Positions 12,167 through 22,961 of a stretch of DNA of 64,000 nucleotides are shown in pieces (position 1 is the first letter of the stretch; every line of letters begins with the position of its first letter). This DNA comes from Crotophaga sulcirostris (Eukaryota > Chordata > Aves > Cuculiformes > Crotophagidae). Position numbers and translations under genes: made by a program. Where the stretch lies: the NCBI GenBank assembly GCA_013397455.1, contig VYZB01001112.1:1-64000 (forward strand), in the 5' to 3' direction. Below the pieces are notes generated by a model. The model worked only from the letters and a program-made list of their open reading frames with translations. It was not told the origin of the DNA and ran no database searches.

Positions 12167-15100
12167 TCCAGTTCAGGAGAGGCTGTGAGTAACATACTGG
12201 AATGACAGGGAAACTAATACAAAAGTATGAAGTTCTAGGCTTTCAGAGCTGTGGGCACCAGGACTAAGGCTCAAGCTCTTGCAGAATTTGCTAAGAGTTT
12301 TTTACAGATTCTGATCTATTTAGAACCCTGTTCACTGGAAACAGGGTCCTCTGCTGGTGATCACTGGTTTGCCAAGGACAGCATGGTTCTGTGAGTTTGC
12401 TGCAGCTGTGGACTTACCTAATTGTATTCAAAGTGTTGTACTCAACTACTGTAGCAAGGTATAGATGTTGTGCTCTGGGGGAGGTATATCCTGTGCGCTA
12501 AAAGCCAGCACCATGACCAGTCAATGGAGAAGATGCATGACTGCTTGTGCAGTTATAGGTGGTTGCCTTTCCCTCAAAAGCAGACTTCCGTCTGTGAAAT
12601 GACAAGTTGTCTGGGCGTGCAGGACTGACACGATCAATATCCCAATGCCTAGTGCAGGTTTGCTGTCTGGTGTCCAAGAGCATAGTGGAGTATGCCACCC
12701 ATGGCACCACTGACAGCCAAGATCAGCACCATCCAACTTTTGCTCAGGGAATCTCCTGTTCACCTCTGGGGAGGTTCAGCCCTCTCCCGCTGAGTCAAGA
12801 AAGTTTGTGAATCTGAAGGAAAAAGAAGAAATGGATAGAACCTCATTATTCTTTGTATTTTCTGAGTTTAGGAGACGTGTTTCTTGGAGTGGAACAAACC
12901 CAGAGACATTCAGGAAATGTACCATTCTGCTGAAGATGGCTGAAGGTTTGAGGTTACAGCTATCACATGGTTGTCATTTGCAGGCATTGTCTTGCTGTCA
13001 TGGGAAGTGCCAGTGAGCAGTGATCGTCCTGGAGAAGCCATCATTCTCTAGTTCTTTGTTTGCAGGCTGGATTTCTGGTCAGTGCAAAACGGGATTTTTC
13101 ATTGACTGCCCTGGAATAATATAGTACACCACCATCAGAAAACCTGCCTCCAGCTTCTCAGTTGCTTTATAACCTGGTCAGTAAAATCGGAGGGCAATTG
13201 CATAATATCACTGTCCAGTTTAACTGTAATGCCTTTTGCAATGTCTTATCTTCAACCTTAAGTAGCTACAAAGCCTATTTCCATTTCTATGCAAGTACAA
13301 TGCATGTTTCTGCTATGTCAGGTTGTCCTTGGCTAGTTAGTTATGACATTTTTCCTTCGCTGGATGGAGAGGAGGAAGTCTAGGTTTAAAAAGATCAGGA
13401 ACACCTACCTTTCCCTTAGCCTTATTCTGCATGGGAAACTAAGAGATCAGGACTGAGTACTACTGCCCTGCACACAGTCACCCTCCAGAAATCACGCTGT
13501 CTTTCCCACTGCCAGTAAAGTCTCGGTTCAGTGGTTGTGTAAGTGGGTATTTCCTTACCATCTCACATGTTAGCCTGATAAAGCTGATCACGCATGGCAG
13601 TTCTGAATAAATAACAGCAAGCCACTCATCACTTTGTGGACAGTGACTAGCAGATCAAGTATTTTAGCACAGCATATTGACAACCATCTGTACTGACATA
13701 AGAGTAGAAATAAGAAAGGAGAAAATTTCTGGGGTTGCTTGGGCGCCATAAGAGGAAAGCTGAGTGCAACCAATAACCACCAGTTCTTAAAGTCATTGCT
13801 GAAACGTCTAAAGTAGGTGACAATCAGGACTGTGTGGCACGCAGTGTTCAGGGTGTTCAACTGGTCTGTAGTTTGCACTGCAACTGCAGACACTGCGAGA
13901 CCCTCAGGCCTATGTCAGACTGGAAGGGACATATGGGCTTGTGCAGAGTAGGTGCCTCCCTCCCACAGTCTGCCTGCACCGTGCACCTCAGGGCCCGGCC
14001 ACCTCCACGCGTGGGCCTGGGTGCTGTCTGGAGGGCATAGGCAAGCTCCTGGGAAAAGATTACAGGATAACACAAGTTAACAGTGCTAGATATTTAGGTA
14101 AATAGAAATATATTCAGCTAAATTTTGACTTGGGAAAAAAATCCTATTCTCAGGATAAGCATGTTCTTTACTACAAAAATATGCTGAAATATTGAGATGT
14201 TTTTAAAATGCTTGCATTTGTGCTTAATTAAATAGCATGACGGGTTGTTTTAATATAATGCACTTAGAAATTCTGTGTGCTGTTATTTGAAAATTGTTTC
14301 AAGATGATCCTGTTTGTCTGATATTTAATTATTCAAAAGTGTAAAATTAATTGCTTCTGTACAGAGTTTATGGACTGCTTATTCTCAGTCTTTAATATTC
14401 ATACTGAAATTGGATCATTTTCATTTGAATGCCTATGGCCTACAAACTGCTGTATACTTTTGTCCTTTGATTCTGTAAATTCTTGCACTTGCACATTCAG
14501 AATTTGGTTTTGTGTTGTTCTTTTTTTTGAAAAGATCCTACTTATTTGGAAACTTTTGCCAGTGAACAAGTTTGTTGGCACACTGTGGAAAATAAAATAG
14601 GTAGTGTGCTAAGCTGACAAACTTGCCTGAAATTTACCTTTTTTCCTATTTTAAGCACATACTTACAAGTATTTCTATTTTAAAGGACTTCAGTTAAGAT
14701 TTTTCTGAAATTAGGAAAATAACGCGATGACTGAGAAAGGACTAGAACTCTGATAGCATGTTTTGCAGAGAAATATTTTATAATTTTCATGTTGAATTTG
14801 TTTTTTTTAGTGGCCACTGTTCAGAATCATCTCCCCCCTCAGACGCAGAGTGCACAATTCAGTACGAATAACAAAGCATTCATCTTGCAACGTGTATGTA
14901 TAACGGATTACGTGAGCACCATTTAAAATACAGTGAGGGAACATCAAAGACTTCACAAGATTAATTTGATACTATTTAAATAAAAAACCACCAAACACAG
15001 AAATGTGGATAGCTAGCCAGAGCAAACTACCATGACTACAATGATAAATGTTCAGACTGTACCTTACAGAAAATCAAAAAATGGGGTTGAGGAAGAAAGC

Positions 15101-16110
15101 AGATGTGCTGGGAGATCTCTTCCTTTCTCACTATTTTCATCTGTCTTGATTCACCCATCTTCCAGCCAGAGTGCTAGCTCTGAGAGAAACTTGGACCTGA
15201 TAGAGCATGGCATGCATCCTCCTCTTCCATTGCTGACACTGCATTCTAAATTTGTGCTCTCTCAGAAGTGCTCCCAAATACAGTGCAGAACCACTTAAAA
15301 ATGTTGTTTGTTTGAGTCTGAGTATGCCTGTCTTCTGGAGGATGTGAAACTCTCAGACCAAGGACAGTAGTCAGCTCTGGGCAACCATGGACTTATTTCA
15401 ACCCATTTTGTTTCTGAATGCCGGCTATGGATGGGTCTATTCTCGAAAGTTTCCTAGCAGTTTCAGCTAACTGCACACGGTAGCATTTTTGCTAACAGTG
15501 GAGTCTGTCTGATGAGGAAGGCATATCATTGAGCAGTCGGGAACATGGGTTATGATGCAGTGAGGCACACATGACCCCTCTCCAGAGCAGTCACAACTTA
15601 CAGGACAGAGCATTTCTCTGCTCGCTGCAGTCTGAAAAAGAGCTGCTGCTTTTGGAGGCAGGTCAGCATCCCAGTCCTCCTCCAGAGCAAAGCAGACCCT
15701 TCCCTGTCTCTTGCCATGTTCCGTTTGTGTTAGGTTGTCCGGACCATCTAACATTGAGTCCACTGGACTTGAGACCATTAAGCTTCTGCACACAGAAAAA
15801 CAGGGCATTTTGCTTTTCATTATGGCTCTTGTGGGTGAATCAGCCTCAGCCCAAAACACAAGCCTCAACTTCTGGATGTGATGGCTGTGAGAAGCACATG
15901 AGTTACAGCGTGGCTCCCCCAGCAAATTTGCTGCCAGCTTAGTCAACTCACTGCAAAATGGTCAGATGTCCAGTATATTCAGTCTGAATTTGAATCTGTC
16001 TAATCTTGAATTTGAATCTGCTAAGTGGAGATGTAATTCTCCCTCTGCTTTATTTCAGGAACATACTGGGGACCAGAGATTTGTATCTTTACCCACATGG
16101 GAGTACTCCA

Positions 16111-16403
16111 TCACAGTATCACACAGTATCACAGTATCACCAGGTTGGAAGGGACCTCTGAGATCATCAAGTCCAACCTATAAGCCAACACTAACACCAT
16201 CCCATCACCTAAACCATGGCACTCAGTGCCTCATCCAATCTTCCCTTAAACACATCCAGGGTCGGCGACTCCACCACCTCCCTGGGCAGCGCATTCCAGT
16301 GGCCAATCAGCCTTTCAGTGTAGAACTTCTTCCTAACATCAAGTCTAAACCTCCCCTGACGAAGCTTAAGTCTGTGCCCTCTAGTTCTGTCACTGGTCAC
16401 CTG
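16111..16403 (-). mobile_element. CR1 LINE 3' end, reverse orientation
   Basis: Read on the minus strand it gives the CR1 sequence after the reverse-transcriptase core: 'gagggcacagacttaagc', then a short frame with '[20 protein letters not shown]' and '[20 protein letters not shown]', then the untranslated end with 'ccaacctggtgatactgtga'. The tail at 16111-16140 is a run of TGATACTG-like units instead of the commoner ATTCTATGA, so the subfamily differs from most copies here. The 5' end is truncated, as usual for LINEs. The 77-codon frame (16209-16442) is a remnant of the ORF2 C-terminus, not a gene. Confidence 0.93.
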
Positions 16404-17360
16404 CATCCATGGAGATGCAGACCTCTTTCTCCCCATAACCACCAGAATCCATTGATTTTAGACATATGCATGATGTCCTTGAGGGCAGACATTTGAAGAG
16501 ACTAGGTAAGTCCTTCCCATTTTCTCTCCCCTTCACATCCCTCCACAAGCCATAATTGCTCTGGTAAAACAAATGCTGTTTTCATTATTTATACCACAGA
16601 AATAGATTTACTCCCATGTGCACCATAAAAACGCCTCTGATGATACTGGCTGACTGTAACTTCTGTGCAGACAATGCTTTTGGTCTCAGCCAACACAGCC
16701 TAGTTCAGCAGCCAAATAACACCAAGTTACTGTGTGCACTCCCACTTTGATGGGCATCAGCTCTATATGCCCCATTTCCCTTCTTCACTTTTCTAGTGAT
16801 AGCTACTGAATTTTTTCTGAACAACAGCAAGAAAAGGCTTTTGTCCAGATAATCTTTTTTCTGTGGTTGAAACAAAAAGCCTAGCATTTTTGCACCTAAA
16901 TAAAAGCTCAATCAGAGGAAAACTCATCCTTTTTGGATACATATTTAAAAATTTGCAATGTATCATAGTTCCACAGATAGTCAAAAAGGAGTTATTGCTG
17001 AAGTTTCCATGCATGTCGGTACCTCTCACTTTGCTTTTCTTGTGACTGTACTATCTTACTGATTTACCCTGGTAAGTAGCTTAACTTTATTTGGGAGAAG
17101 TTTATTTTAAATGCTTTCAACATTCCTTAAAAGTTGGTTTTGTATCCACATTATTCTGTCATTGATTTCTGTTTATTCCTGCTCCCAAATTCTTATTAAC
17201 TATGTGTCATGTCAGAAGAAAAAATTATTACACATCTTCAAGAATGTTGTATGAAATAACTGATACATACAGCTTAGCTGTGTGCTTAGTAGTAGTGGTA
17301 GCATTTGTTGTCTGTTTGCTTGTTTATGGTGGGAGCAACATTCTGTATTATAATGATCAT
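16404..17360. other. Non-coding stretch, no recognised feature
   Basis: AT-rich, without transposon hallmarks. The short opposed frames around 16705-17045 show no conserved motif. Confidence 0.55.
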
Positions 17361-17390
17361 GATTGATGATGATGATGATGATGAAGACGA
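17361..17390. repeat. (GAT)n microsatellite
   Basis: About eight GAT units with one early interruption, running into GACGAC. It lies about a dozen bases before the 5' end of the next CR1 and encodes only an Asp run in the frame crossing it. Confidence 0.9.
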
Positions 17391-17402
17391 CACAATAACA
17401 AC

Positions 17403-17899
17403 AACTTCAGCACAGGAAAGACATGCACCTATGGGAGCAGGTCCAGACAGGGGCTACAGAAGTATCAGAGGAACAGAACACCTCTGCTTTGAGGAAAGGT
17501 TAAGAGAGTTGGGGTTGTTCAGTCTGGAGAAGAGAATACTCCAAGGAGACCTTATTCTGGTCTTTTAATACTTAGAGGGGACTTATAAGAAAGGTGGGGA
17601 CAGACTTTTTAGCAGACCCTGTAATGATAGGACAAGGGGTAATGGTTTCAAATTAAAATAGGGTAGATTTAGACTCGATATAAGACAGAAATTTTTTACA
17701 ATGAGCATAGCAAAGCCTTGGAGCAGATTTGCTCAGAGAGGTAGTAGAAGCATCATCCTTGGAAACATTTAAGGTCAGGTTGGATTGAGCTCTGAGCAAC
17801 CTGATCTAGAGGAAAGTGTCTCTGTTCATGGCAGAGGGGTTGAACTACATGATTTGTAAAGGTGCCTTCCAACCCAAACCATTCTATGATTCTGTGATA
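17403..17899 (+). mobile_element. CR1 LINE, 5'-truncated, about 0.5 kb
   Basis: It begins within the C-terminal part of ORF2 ('cagcacaggaaagacatg', 'gagcaggtccagac', 'gagttggggttgttcagtct', 'ggagaagaga') and continues through the 3' untranslated block to 'ccttccaacccaaaccattc' and a short ATTCTATGATTCTGTGA tail. The coding part has stops and frame breaks, for example the stop at the end of the 17305-17568 frame. It resembles the copies at 57408 and 63296, so these are likely one CR1 group. Confidence 0.93.
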
Positions 17900-20186
17900 A
17901 CAACTGGAACAGGTACAGTCTGATAAGAGATTGAAAATGTATTTTCGTTCCACATACAGAAGTATTGAGCAAAGTGGAAGAGGGAGAGGAGGAAATCCCT
18001 TCCAATAGTTGTAGGCTTCAGTTGTTCTCTGTCCTTGCTTGCACTCTGCTGCTCTGTAATAATGCTGTCATTGGTGACAACCCATCCCACTAGATAGTTT
18101 AAATTGTTCTCAGCTTCTTCTTTTTTTCATGTGCCATTTCTCTGGGGGGATTTTGCTTTAAAATTGTTTAATCAAAACTCAGACTCTCCTGTTGTAATAG
18201 TTTCATTCTCAGTTGGTAGTCCCAAAACTGATCTTTCCAAGGTAGCAGCCTTTGTATTAAAGCTACCTTTCCAGTGTGAGGCCACTGCATTTTTCATCAG
18301 TACCCAAAAGACAGGGACAAGGTTGGAAATTTTTCAGTCTTCTGAAAACTGTCAGTGGAAAAATGCTCATTGCTCAAAACCATCCTTGTTTCTCCCCTTA
18401 CTTGCTTGATCCTGTCATGTCAACTAAACCCCAAAGCTCCCTTCCCTCTGCTTTGAAATCTAAAAGACCTTGCGTTTTATCCATTTCAATGAGGAACACC
18501 AAACAATTTTTTCTCAGGATCTCTGCATGACTGAAGTTGTACATGACTTTCAGACAAAGCAGTTTCTCCACACAGAACATGCACATATACATGGCCATTA
18601 AGATACCAGGCAATTAACTCACTCCAAAGTTACTAGAGTTGCCCCTTGCTCTTCTGATTTATTCCTCCCCTGTAATGAGTAAGTGTCTTAAAAGCATCTT
18701 CTCTTTGTGCTGCAGTAGTTTGTGATGGCCCTCACCTAAAGCACAAGTGCCACTGCTTCCCCCTGCCTTTCCACCAAAGCCAATGAGTTCACAACTACAT
18801 AACTGAATATTGTAACTTTCCTCAAAACCATTCACTTTCTCCTGATGCCTCCCCTCTTCAGTTGTCATTCCTACTTTCCCAGATCCTGGCTGACTTAGGA
18901 CTGTCTGCTACTCAGTGACATGTTCATGTCTTCCTCACTGTTCTGCTTTTGTGTCTTTCAGTGAGACAAAGGGCTTTTTGCTCAAGATCCTGAAGCACTG
19001 GAAAGGAATGTCAGCTTTCAGCAGCAGGGTGGAAATGACATTGCTGGGGGCTTGATTTATGTGTCCTGTGCTGTGCCACTGAGGCACCTCAACCAGGGAC
19101 CACTGGCCTTTAGCTCCAGATGATGTGGATCTTGCATCTGCCAGCCAGAGATGGGGATCTGGGGTAATAAAGGGAAACTGATGCATCTCTGATGCCCATC
19201 CTTGCCTAGCTGCATCAAAACATTAGAACTTGTGAGCATAACTCAATTACACTCCATGGGCTCAGGGATCGAAGGACAAGTTTTGACTCTTTTTATGAGA
19301 CACTGTGATTTAGTTTTGTATCCGAATCCTGGCTTGCAGAGAGCTTTTCGAGCCTAGGCTCCACATAGGCACTAGGGGTGTGAGCATTTATGTCCACCCA
19401 TGTGGTGTAATGCAGACAGGAGAATCAAAAAGCTTGCAGCTCTCTCAGAAGACACTGAAGGAACCTTTTTGACCCCTTGAAGGACTTTTCTACGCGTTAG
19501 CCCATTTTTGCTGGAGCCACTTTAAAGCTCAGGCACAGTTCCTCTCATTTTGCTGCTTCTGGCTGCTGAAAGGCTGTACTTCCACTTCTGGAGTGTATGA
19601 CAATTCCTATATCTCCAGACCTGAGCTGTTTCCACAGAATCTATTTTGTTTTGCGACTCCATTCAAAGAACATTTTTCTCGTCGTGTCCCTAAAACTCTT
19701 CTTTCCGAATTTGAGGAAGAATCTCAATACCTTCAAGAGAAAAATAGCTCCTAGAAGCCTGAAGTTGTCTTTCTAATGAGCATGCATGGAGTCTAGCACA
19801 TGATGTCACCAAAGAAGAAATCTCAAAGTAAATATTTCACCATAAAAAATGTTTGGACATCTTTGTGGCTGATTGATATATGTCATGGAATAAAACAGCA
19901 TTTAATTTTTCATGCAGGGTTTTACTTTCAGAAGTTTATCAACTTGTGTTGATAATTTATTTCTGCTCTAAGGATCTATTTTAAGACAGAACTAGTGAAG
20001 TTGCATATTGCTTTTGCCAGTATTTCTATCAGCAGACTTTTTTTATCCTGTTCTTCACATTGCTTCAGGCAGTTGGAGCACTTGCAGATGCCTAGTACAT
20101 GTACAAGATCTGTGTTGCCAAATGAATTCACTGGGGTGCCTTAAACTTCCCTAGCTGCCAATACTGCAAAAGCTGACACATTCTAA

Positions 20187-20214
20187 TGTAGAGAAATAAA
20201 TGTAGAGAAATAAA
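20187..20214. repeat. 14-bp tandem duplication
   Basis: TGTAGAGAAATAAA occurs twice back to back without a mismatch, followed by a partial third unit (TGTAAA). Confidence 0.9.
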
Positions 20215-21824
20215 TGTAAAGGGTTACCGCTTGGTGAAGCTGTTGATGAGGACATATCACTTGAATTTTGAAAGCTAATTTACTGTCAGATACTCCCACA
20301 CTTTGTGGGCAGAACTGCCACAGGCAGATCTAACTGAACAGTTTTTTTGAGAATTGTGAAATTTCATTCCTTCCTTTCTTCTGAATTTTTAAGTGTATCT
20401 AATATTTTATGTCAAATTTGTTAATCCTGGAAGTTAATGTGACATCTTTGCTCCCATAAGACATAGGTATATCAGTCTCCCCAGATCTTTGCTTGTTTAG
20501 AGCAATGGTAATCTTAGACAGTTTTTTGCTTTGTGCTGAATGAGGATGAGAAAACCACAGTACATCTGGAAAGACCATACCTTGGCAACAGGTTAATGAA
20601 GGTTGAGATTTTAAAAATGAGGAGACCTGGAAGACTGAATGACACTACTAGCTGACGCTATTTTGCACAACAGTCAGTATGTGAAAATATAACCCAAGTA
20701 TGTCTCTATTGCTAGGTGATTCATTAGAGTCAATCATATCAAATTGACGATGTCATCACAGCTGTTCTGAGTTTTTCAGTTCTCATCTCTCATTTGCCTT
20801 AAATTTCTTTGGGTTTTTTTAAATATTGTGAAAACAGTGTGTTGAGTACTGGGTATTTTTGCACAAGAGAGGATCAAAATACATAACTCTTATTTGTTCT
20901 TATTTAAGACCTGTCAGCATCCTGTGTGTCTATTGGAAGAGCATAAACCATGTCTCTCAAGCTTTTTCCTGCCAGAAAATATCATGTTTCTTTGGGAAAA
21001 AGATGAAACTGATGGACTTTTTGGATTTGTGTGGAAAATCTGTTTCAACAGTTTCTCCTCAGAGATAACATTTGGAGCCAGGGTAAAGACTAACATAACA
21101 AAAACTGTAACTATGGGTTCTTCACTTATCAAAAATTAGTTCTTCTGAAAATGTAATGGAAGTTGGAAAACTTCCTAAGCATAAATTTATACAAAGTGGA
21201 AATCCATCTATTCTATCTGTCTAAATTAAGCTTAATTGTAAAATGATTGCCTTGTGTTACAAGTATTTTGAAATTATGGCCTAAATTGTTAAAAAAAAGG
21301 AAAATTTGAAGTATTTGAAACAGTAGATTAAAATTTTCAGAAGCACTTAAGGAACTTTTGTCCAGAAACCACTAGTTTTTAAGAATTTCTTATGTAAACA
21401 AAAAAAACCTTAGTAATTTAGCAGGGAACATTGAAGTGTTTCTGTCTTAATGTTGACAGGTACTTACTGACATGGAAACAAGATTGTGGAAGATTAAAAA
21501 AAGAAATGATGAATGATCTGTTGATGAAGTTTAGATGAGTACAAAAGATAAAGATCCATCTGTACTGTTAATTTAATTCCGGAATCACTAGCTGAAGTTC
21601 TGGAAAACTCTTGAAGTTGGCTGAAAAACTTCTGATGAACTAAGTGAAGCCAGGTAGATATCACAAGATTGCAAAATTAAGGAGGCTATGCTGAAAGTGG
21701 GAGCATTCTGAAAACTGCAATAAACACTTTTTTTTCCACATAAGAAGAAAACACCAGAAAAGCCTGAAACAGAATTTAGGAGGCATATTAGTGCCGATTT
21801 TGAAAAGGCTGAGATATGTTAGTG

Positions 21825-21860
21825 ATAATATCCACAGATTCTATAATATCCACAGATTCT
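21825..21860. repeat. 18-bp perfect tandem duplication
   Basis: ATAATATCCACAGATTCT occurs at 21825-21842 and again at 21843-21860 with no mismatch, so the duplication is probably recent. Confidence 0.92.
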
Positions 21861-22513
21861 AACTTCATTCATCTACAGTGAGTTTGATTAATCCTGTTAG
21901 AAGTAGATGTTTAAACAGCCTTCTGATATTATGCAACAGTATCATCCCCATCACACACATGCTTTTCTTTGATGCCTATTTTTGGAATAATTTCAGGCAT
22001 TAACTGCCTTCAGTAATTATGAATCAATTTACCATTTTAACCTTCACTATACAGTTTCATATTCCAAATTCAGATTTTAATAGTGGGAATGAAAAGCGGC
22101 TCCTGAAGTATTTCTAACCTTCAGTATCTTAGATCTATATAGACACATTTTGATGTCCAAACTGAGCCTTTGTACTCAGCCTTTAGAATAGAGAGATGTC
22201 ATTATAGGCTTAAATACTTCCCAGCAGTGGCTGGGAAAACACTTAAAATTTTTAAGCAAGGAGGCTTAAGTACCTTGCTGATCTGGATCTAATCTAGAAA
22301 AACACAGTATTAGGTTTGGAACAGATTTCTTCCAGAAACCTGCTTTCTGCTTGATTTCATTCCCAGATACATCTTCTGAAGGGAAGGAGTTGGAACTAGG
22401 AGTGTGCAGTGACTTGATCACCAATGGCAAAAGGACTCTTTAAATGCAACCTGCAATGTGTATTTCTACTGAGCTGAGAGGAAGCTGTAAGAAAACAAAC
22501 TGGAACACTATAC

Positions 22514-22961
22514 TGAGTCTGGCTGGGATAGGGTTAGTTCTTCCCTGCAGCCCACAGTGTGCTTTGCTCTGTGTTCGTGACTAAAATGGTGCTGGTAACA
22601 CACCAGTGTTTTGGCTGTTACTGGGTAGTTCTTGCAGAATGTCAAGGGTTTCTCTGCTTCTCACACTGCCACTCCCAGCAAGCAGTCGGGTGGTGGGAAG
22701 AGGCCAGCAGGAGACCTAGCTGGGACGGATGACCCCATCTGGCCAAGGGATATTCCATACAACACAACATCATGGACAGCAGTAAAAACTGGAGGTCTGC
22801 CCTTGGTGATGTATCCATTACTCAGAGACTGGCTGGGCATCACTCTGCTGGTCACAGATTTTTTTTCTCATTAAATTAACATTATCTTCCCCTATGCATT
22901 TTTATCCCCCATGAGCAAGTAGCTATGTGGGTGCTTGGGTGCTGGCATGGATAAACCCACA
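22514..22961 (+). mobile_element. Solo LTR remnant, avian ERVL-like
   Basis: It starts with 'tgagtctggctgggataggg' and ends with 'ggataaacccaca', giving TG...CA ends. Order and content match the LTR at 32823-33417: the opening 'tctggctgggat' block, 'ggtgctggtaacacaccagt', 'tactgggtagttcttgca', the 'gggatattccatac' block and a pyrimidine-rich 3' part. At 448 bp it is shorter than the 595-bp relative, so it has internal deletions. No internal retroviral sequence adjoins it. The 5-bp flanks (TATAC and GAAAC) do not match, so the insertion is old or the ends are slightly misplaced. The ERVL assignment is from recollection of the avian family, not a search. Confidence 0.75.

Larger units (their letters stand above)
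10693..16110. other. Long stretch without recognisable transposons, two micro-duplications
   Basis: I see no gene. A GC-richer patch lies at about 13900-14040. Opposed frames of 159 codons (minus, 15467-15946) and 123 codons (plus, 15571-15942) overlap each other, show no motif and are probably chance. Two small tandem duplications are annotated separately. The right end meets a reverse CR1. Confidence 0.55.
17900..22513. other. AT-rich non-coding stretch with two micro-duplications
   Basis: No gene or transposon recognised. The longest frame, 101 codons at 18104-18409, shows no motif. Two tandem duplications (20187-20214 and 21825-21860) are annotated separately. Confidence 0.55.

Noticed and set aside
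15467..15946. 159-codon minus-strand frame overlapping a 123-codon plus-strand frame
   Set aside because: Neither translation shows a conserved motif. The overlap reflects local scarcity of stop codons on both strands.
17361..17400. GAT run as an Asp-rich protein segment or short CRISPR-like array
   Set aside because: It is a plain trinucleotide microsatellite without spacers, in a vertebrate genome.
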